The position numbers and the translations under genes were made by a program. From contig JAEEXW010000093.1 of the NCBI GenBank assembly GCA_016287995.1, forward strand, positions 1 to 9,096: a stretch of 9,096 nt of DNA. The letters run 5' to 3'. Under the pieces are notes generated by a model. It ran no database searches. It was not told where the DNA came from and saw nothing but the letters and a program-made list of their open reading frames with translations. How positions within the stretch are numbered: position 1 is the first letter of the stretch; every line of letters starts with the position of its first letter. Below are positions 5,388 through 9,096 of this stretch, piece by piece. The DNA comes from Bacteroidales bacterium (GTDB lineage Bacteria > Bacteroidota > Bacteroidia > Bacteroidales > UBA3824).

Positions 5388-7757
5388 ATGAAAACAATGA
5401 AATTCAGACAATACTTGTTTGCCCTATTGGCATTATTGGTGCTGACTTGCACAAAAACTTTCGCACTCCCAAGCGGTTTTGGAGTGATAAAAGATGGAAC
5501 GTTAACAATATATTACAAAGAAAACAGACCGAGTGGAGCGTATGATATAATGCATTGGAAATATAATGCATCGTCCATAAAAAAAGTTGTAATAGATGAA
5601 TCATGCAAAGATTATTATCCGACATCATTGGCAGATTGGTTTAGGGATTGTACTAATTTGACAGAAATAGTCGGACTTGAAAATCTCAACACTTCCAAAG
5701 TTACGTCTATGTTGCAGTGTTTTTGGTATTGTTCAAGCCTTAAAAAACTTGACCTAAGCACTTTTAATACGGAGTCAGTTACCAATATGTCCAGTATGTT
5801 TTGTGGTTGCAGTAGTCTTACAGAACTTAACATTAGCAGTTTTAATACTTCCAAAGTAACTAATATGACCCAAATGTTTTCGGGTTGTGGATCTCTTAAA
5901 GAAATTGATCTCAGTAATTTTGATATTAGAAATGTTACCGATATGTCCCGTATGTTTCAGGTGTGTAATTTTAAAACTATTGATTTGACTTCTTTTGATA
6001 CAAAAAATGCACAACATATAAAGGTAAATGATATGTTCTCCAACTGTCGTAACGTTGAAACCATATACGTTGATCCTGACAAATGGTCAAATGCAAATCT
6101 TGAAGGGAGAATGTTTTATAATTGTTTTCAACTTTCCGGTGGTAACGGCACTGTTTATGATTCCCATACAGACGATAATAGCATCGACTATGCCATAATC
6201 GGAACGGGAAACACTCCCGGCTATTTGACTTCAAAAGATCAAACTAAGCCCAAACTCAAAGTCGAGATTACCCGTAAGCCCCAAACCGATTATGCACAGG
6301 GTGAAAACTTTAATTTAGAAGACGGAAAACTTACTGTAACCCAGCCAAACGGTCAAGAACGGACTGTTGAACTTGAAAGTCTTTCAAAGTGGATTACCGG
6401 ATATGACAAATTAAAACTTGGAGAGCAGAAAATTACTGTAAACTGTTTTTCTCAGGAACTAAATTTTACCGTAAAAGTTTCTGACAAGTTGATGCCTTAC
6501 AGAGAGTTTGATTCTAAAACCGGCACGGTAACATTTTATTACGGCAAATACAAGGCTGACACATACTGCGGAATGTCATTAAAAGACATAGGCGTTGAGA
6601 AAATTAAAAAAGTAGTATTTATGTCATCTTTTGTTGATTACCGTCCTACGAATTTGAGAGATTTCTTTGAAAATTGCACTAATCTTACTGAAATTGTAGG
6701 TCTTAATTATTTCAATACAGAAAATACCACTAATCTGGCATATTTGTTTCATAATTGTACTTCGCTTAAAACTATTGATATTAGCAGTTTCCTTATAAAG
6801 AAGGTATGGACGGCAGCGTATATGTTTTTGGGTTGCAGCAATCTTACAACTATTTATGCAAATGCTTTTTGTAAATTCGATCAAGTGGAGACTGGTAATA
6901 TGTTTAAAGGTTGTGAAAAATTGAAAGGCGGCAATTCAACAGTGTATAGCGCGGATAATGTTGACGGCAAATATGCTGTAATTGACAAAAAGGATCAGCC
7001 GGGTTACTTTACATTAAAGCAGGTTCAGACAATTTTATCTGTGCCGGAAGTTAAAAGTCCGCTTGTTTATACAGGAAAAGAGATGGATCTTATTTCAGTG
7101 CCGCAACATAATGTCGGAACGGTAACTTATAGTCTTGACGGAAAAACTTATTCAAAAGACCTTCCAAAAGCCGTTAATGTTGGAGTATACAAGGTTTGGT
7201 ATAAAGTTGACGAAACTCCCGAATACACAGGTATAGATGCCAGGTCGGTAACTGCCGTTGTCGAAAAGGCTCAAAACAAAATTACATTGCCGCCTTCCGC
7301 TGCCGGCAACTTGAAATTGTCAAATAAGCCTTTGGTATTGATTTCAGGCGGAAAAGCGGCTTTCGGCAACGTGCTTTATAGTCTTAAAGAAGACGGAGAA
7401 TACACAGAAGAATTGCCAGCAGTAGAGTCAGCGGGCGAATATACTGTCTATTATAAAGCAGAAGAATCTGACAATTATTTTGGCTCGGAGGCTGAAAGCA
7501 TAACAGTTACTGTTGACGCTGCAACTCCTGTCGGAGAACTTCCCGTTATAAGCGACAAAGTAAAAGTTTGGTCTTTCGACAAAAAGATTTTCATAGAGTC
7601 TGTCAGCGGTGTTTCTTACACAATCAGTGATTTGAGCGGCAGGATTTTAAAGTCAGGTGTTACGGTTTCAAGTCATGAGGAATTGACATTGAACTGTACA
7701 AGCGGTTCTGTATTGGTAGTAAAAGCCGGCGGAAAGACTTTTAAATTAATGTATTAG
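5388..7757 (+). CDS. secreted BspA-like DUF285 repeat surface protein with MBG/Ig-like domains and C-terminal sorting-type tail
   Basis: 789-aa modular exported protein. Signal peptide: MKTMKFRQ, hydrophobic core 10-20, likely cleavage after Ala26 (TFA/LP); Cys21 sits in a poor lipobox (VLTC), so a lipoprotein is less likely. Residues 38-283 hold DUF285 (BspA-type) repeats of about 24 aa with the pattern L..LDLS.FNT..VTNMS.MF.GCSSL, closed by GGNGTVY...PGYLTSK. Residues 286-365 look like a bacterial Ig-like domain. Residues 377-544 repeat the whole DUF285 module, with fewer units, ending GGNSTVY...PGYFTLK. Two MBG/Ig-like domains follow (about 546-628 and 629-711). The tail 724-789 (IFIESVSG, YTISDLSGRIL, VLVVKAGGKTFKLMY) resembles type IX secretion C-terminal domains. 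The family is linked to adhesion and host-protein binding. It is 6 nt downstream of the M18 gene. An internal ATG at 5397 is an alternative start. It is less GC-rich than the M18 gene. Confidence 0.9.
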   Translation: MKTMKFRQYLFALLALLVLTCTKTFALPSGFGVIKDGTLTIYYKENRPSGAYDIMHWKYNASSIKKVVIDESCKDYYPTSLADWFRDCTNLTEIVGLENLNTSKVTSMLQCFWYCSSLKKLDLSTFNTESVTNMSSMFCGCSSLTELNISSFNTSKVTNMTQMFSGCGSLKEIDLSNFDIRNVTDMSRMFQVCNFKTIDLTSFDTKNAQHIKVNDMFSNCRNVETIYVDPDKWSNANLEGRMFYNCFQLSGGNGTVYDSHTDDNSIDYAIIGTGNTPGYLTSKDQTKPKLKVEITRKPQTDYAQGENFNLEDGKLTVTQPNGQERTVELESLSKWITGYDKLKLGEQKITVNCFSQELNFTVKVSDKLMPYREFDSKTGTVTFYYGKYKADTYCGMSLKDIGVEKIKKVVFMSSFVDYRPTNLRDFFENCTNLTEIVGLNYFNTENTTNLAYLFHNCTSLKTIDISSFLIKKVWTAAYMFLGCSNLTTIYANAFCKFDQVETGNMFKGCEKLKGGNSTVYSADNVDGKYAVIDKKDQPGYFTLKQVQTILSVPEVKSPLVYTGKEMDLISVPQHNVGTVTYSLDGKTYSKDLPKAVNVGVYKVWYKVDETPEYTGIDARSVTAVVEKAQNKITLPPSAAGNLKLSNKPLVLISGGKAAFGNVLYSLKEDGEYTEELPAVESAGEYTVYYKAEESDNYFGSEAESITVTVDAATPVGELPVISDKVKVWSFDKKIFIESVSGVSYTISDLSGRILKSGVTVSSHEELTLNCTSGSVLVVKAGGKTFKLMY
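5499..6236 (+). repeat. DUF285 module copy 1 in the BspA-like gene
   Basis: Protein-level repeat, residues about 38-283. It opens with GTLTIYY and IKKVV, continues with FRDCTNLTEIVGL, then about four FNT..VTNM..MF.GC units, and closes with MFYNC, GGNGTVY and PGYLT. Copy 2 (6516-7019) has the same order of landmarks. Confidence 0.8.
6516..7019 (+). repeat. DUF285 module copy 2 in the BspA-like gene
   Basis: Residues about 377-544. The landmarks of copy 1 recur: GTVTFYY, EKIKKVV, FENCTNLTEIVGL, FHNCTSLKTIDISSF, MFKGC, GGNSTVY and PGYFT. It has about two fewer LRR-like units than copy 1, and the VTNM motif is degenerate (NTTNL, KKVWTAA). Confidence 0.8.
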
Positions 7758-7820
7758 CGCAAAGGCAATACTACAAATGCAAAAACTTTAAAAAAAATTT
7801 TTCAAATAAAAAAAAATTAG

Positions 7821-7829
7821 TAAATTGCA
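7821..7829 (+). promoter_or_regulatory. weak putative -7 box before the amidase gene
   Basis: TAAATTGCA resembles TAnnTTTGCA with one T missing and would give a leader of about 25 nt before ATG 7858. No TTTG is seen at the proper upstream distance. The rest of 7758-7857 is AT-rich with runs of A and T and no GC-containing terminator hairpin after the BspA-like gene, so read-through from the upstream operon is possible. Confidence 0.3.
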
Positions 7830-7857
7830 GCGTTTTTAATCGCAAAATTATTAAAAG

Positions 7858-8919
7858 ATGGAAATAAAAAACAACCGGCTTACAGGCGCGACTTTTGTAG
7901 AGGCCAATGCTTACAACAAAACCGCCGTTATGAAACCTGACGCGATTATAATCCATTATACGGCAGGTGCGAGCGGAAATGCAACCGTAAAACTTTTTGC
8001 CGCAAAAACGTCTAAAACTTCGGCGCATTTTGTGGTTTCGGAAGACGGTACTATTACGCAGATGGTTGACCTTAACCGTAAGGCATACCACGCAGGCACA
8101 AGCAGTTATAACGGCAGGTCTTCGTACAACAACTTTTCGATTGGCATAGAAATTTCTAATCCGGGCTATCTTCAAAAGATAGACGGCAAATATTATACTT
8201 GGTGGGAGGTAAAAAAAGACAAAAAAACGGCAACCCCCGAAGACAAGGTATACGTAGGCAAACACCGCAACGCCGTTACAACGATGACTTATTGGTATAA
8301 ATATACTGACGAACAAATTAAGGCGGTAAAAGAGTTGTGTCAGGCTATTTGCAAGGCATACGACATAAAAGAGATTTTGGGACATGAGGAGATTGCTCCG
8401 GGCAGAAAATGCGATCCGGGTCCTGCTTTTCCGCTTGACGCATTGCGTGCCGACATCGTTTCAAATACTAAGAAAGACTTGAATGTCAGTGAGTTGTTTA
8501 AGGATGCTGTTAAGGAGTCGGCTTCTACCTCGCTCACGATAGGCAGGGTTAAGGTGAAACTTAATTTCCGTCAGTCGCCGAGTTCAAATGCGCCTTTGAA
8601 GTCTTCGCCTATGGCTGCTGACACATACGTTTATATTATAGGCAGCGATTCAACGGGAGAGTGGTATAATATTCTTTACGAAATGACAGGTTGGATGGAT
8701 AAGGAATTTGTTGAGCAGGATAATACCGACGATAATTATGACGGTGAACTTACTACAAATTCGGCGATGTTGTATAATGACCAAAAGAAATCCCGCCGTC
8801 TTGTCAGCGATTTGAAAGCCGGAACAAAGTTCAACATTCTTGACCAGCAGGAGAATATGTTCAGGATTCAGGCGGTTGTTGAAGGCTGGGCAAGTTCCAA
8901 GTATATTACAAAAATATAG
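7858..8919 (+). CDS. N-acetylmuramoyl-L-alanine amidase (Amidase_2/AmpD-like) with two SH3-like domains
   Basis: 353-aa peptidoglycan hydrolase that would cleave the bond between N-acetylmuramic acid and L-alanine. Amidase_2 domain at about 20-195: His33 in IIIHYTAGASG, Glu98 in FSIGIEISNPG, His176 in LGHEEIAPG, then Lys184 and Asp186 in GRKCDPGPAFP. By comparison with AmpD, His33, His176 and Asp186 are the zinc ligands and Glu98/Lys184 the catalytic pair; Cys185 is adjacent to the Asp ligand. Two bacterial SH3-like segments follow, about 227-286 (LNFRQSPSSN, GEWYNI, GWMDKEFV) and 299-353 (AMLYNDQKKS, FRIQAVVEGWASSKYI). There is no signal peptide or membrane helix at the N-terminus MEIKNNRLTG, which is unusual for a wall enzyme with binding domains and recalls phage endolysins or cytoplasmic recycling amidases. 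No holin or phage gene is adjacent. AAAAG just before ATG 7858 may act as a weak ribosome site. Confidence 0.93.
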   Translation: MEIKNNRLTGATFVEANAYNKTAVMKPDAIIIHYTAGASGNATVKLFAAKTSKTSAHFVVSEDGTITQMVDLNRKAYHAGTSSYNGRSSYNNFSIGIEISNPGYLQKIDGKYYTWWEVKKDKKTATPEDKVYVGKHRNAVTTMTYWYKYTDEQIKAVKELCQAICKAYDIKEILGHEEIAPGRKCDPGPAFPLDALRADIVSNTKKDLNVSELFKDAVKESASTSLTIGRVKVKLNFRQSPSSNAPLKSSPMAADTYVYIIGSDSTGEWYNILYEMTGWMDKEFVEQDNTDDNYDGELTTNSAMLYNDQKKSRRLVSDLKAGTKFNILDQQENMFRIQAVVEGWASSKYITKI

Positions 8920-8930
8920 TATTTTCTGTT

Positions 8931-8947
8931 TTTACACGATGTGTAAA
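8931..8947. other. short perfect inverted repeat after the amidase gene
   Basis: TTTACAC-GAT-GTGTAAA, a 7-bp stem with a 3-nt loop, 11 nt after the amidase stop. No U-tract follows, so it is not a standard terminator by itself. It could be an mRNA 3'-end stabilising hairpin or a protein-binding palindrome. Confidence 0.5.
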
Positions 8948-8950
8948 CAT

Positions 8951-9013
8951 ATAAAAGAAGGCTATGTGGTAACTTTCCCCAATGTGGGAACTCACCATAT
9001 AGCCTTCTTTTAT
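8951..9013. terminator. long hairpin: inverted arm paired with repeat unit 1 (possible bidirectional terminator)
   Basis: The 20-nt arm at 8951-8970 (starts ATAAAAGAAGGC) is the reverse complement of 8994-9013 (ends GCCTTCTTTTAT), with one G-T position that would be a G-U wobble in RNA. The 23-nt loop contains a smaller hairpin TTCCC-CAATGT-GGGAA (8975-8990). A-rich and T-rich ends flank the stem on the two strands, as in bidirectional terminators. The structure is seen in the sequence; terminator function for the amidase gene is inferred. Confidence 0.55.
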
Positions 9014-9096
9014 GACTTTCCCCAATGTGGGAACTCACTATATAACCTTCTTTAATGACTTTCCCCAATGTGGGAACTCACTATATAACCTTCTTT
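8972..9096. repeat. 43-bp tandem repeat array, at least 3 units, continuing past the window edge
   Basis: Units start at 8972, 9015 and 9058 (period 43). Each begins ACTTTCCCCAATGTGGGAAC, then CTCAC(C/T)ATATA(G/A)CCTTCTTT and a short (T/A)ATG end. Units 2 and 3 are identical over the 39 bases visible of unit 3; unit 1 differs from them at three positions. Each unit contains the small palindrome TTCCC-N6-GGGAA. The period is not a multiple of three and there are no unique spacers, so the array is neither coding nor a CRISPR. Confidence 0.9.

Noticed and set aside
5388..5460. Lipoprotein signal at Cys21 of the BspA-like protein
   Set aside because: The residue before the cysteine is Thr, not Gly/Ala/Ser, and a better signal peptidase I site (TFA) follows five residues later.
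7785..7808. A-run/T-run palindrome after the BspA-like gene as a terminator
   Set aside because: The potential stem is only A-T pairs, too weak to call an intrinsic terminator.
7771..8385. 204-aa minus-strand ORF
   Set aside because: It lies opposite the amidase gene, whose catalytic motifs are intact on the plus strand; the minus-strand product is Phe/Tyr/Val-rich with no recognisable domain.
8840..9068. Short ORFs on both strands across the end of the amidase gene and the repeats
   Set aside because: They read through amidase codons in another frame or through the 43-bp repeats, whose period is not a multiple of three; the resulting peptides are just translated repeat sequence.
8972..9096. 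CRISPR array
   Set aside because: Units are contiguous and near-identical over the whole 43-bp period, with no unique spacers and no cas genes in the window.

Overview
The window looks like chromosomal DNA of a Bacteroidota (Bacteroidales-like) bacterium. The evidence is several promoters with the Bacteroidetes-type -33 TTTG / -7 TAnnTTTG pattern, a BspA-like DUF285 surface protein with MBG/Ig-like domains and a probable type IX-style C-terminal tail, a SpoIIE-type phosphatase carrying the 'SITDSIEYALHIQRAMLP' linker typical of the phylum, and AT-rich intergenic DNA with weak Shine-Dalgarno sequences. No rRNA, tRNA, integrase, transposase or CRISPR array was seen. There is no gene-free stretch longer than about 180 bases.

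Layout. (1) 2-763 (+): C-terminal part of a SpoIIE/PP2C-type phosphatase that enters from outside the window. (2) 771-1757 (-): a short chemoreceptor (MCP) with one membrane segment, HAMP and signalling domain but no visible periplasmic sensor, tail-to-tail with the phosphatase. (3) 1906-2625 (+): a DUF2461 protein behind a textbook promoter and almost no leader. (4) 2624-2669: a strong bidirectional terminator. (5) 2666-3622 (-): a two-TM DUF4231/SLATT-like membrane protein whose soluble tail is partly duplicated. (6) 3623-3748: a divergent promoter region. (7) 3749-7757 (+): a tightly packed likely operon of a 104-aa antitoxin-like protein, an M18 aminopeptidase and a 789-aa secreted BspA-like protein, with gaps of 4 and 6 nt. 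(8) 7858-8919 (+): an AmpD-like N-acetylmuramoyl-L-alanine amidase with two SH3-like domains and no signal peptide. (9) 8931-9096: a small hairpin, then a 43-bp tandem repeat array whose first unit is paired with an inverted arm; the array runs off the window.

How the parts fit. The first two genes are signal-transduction proteins, but nothing in the sequence ties them to each other beyond proximity. The M18 peptidase is housekeeping-like; its position between an orphan antitoxin-like gene and a secreted surface protein is unusual. The items that most deserve a second look are the 43-bp repeat array with its matched inverted arm, the DUF4231/SLATT-like protein without a partner gene, and the orphan antitoxin-like gene at the head of the operon. 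No complete new defence or mobile system is visible in the window.
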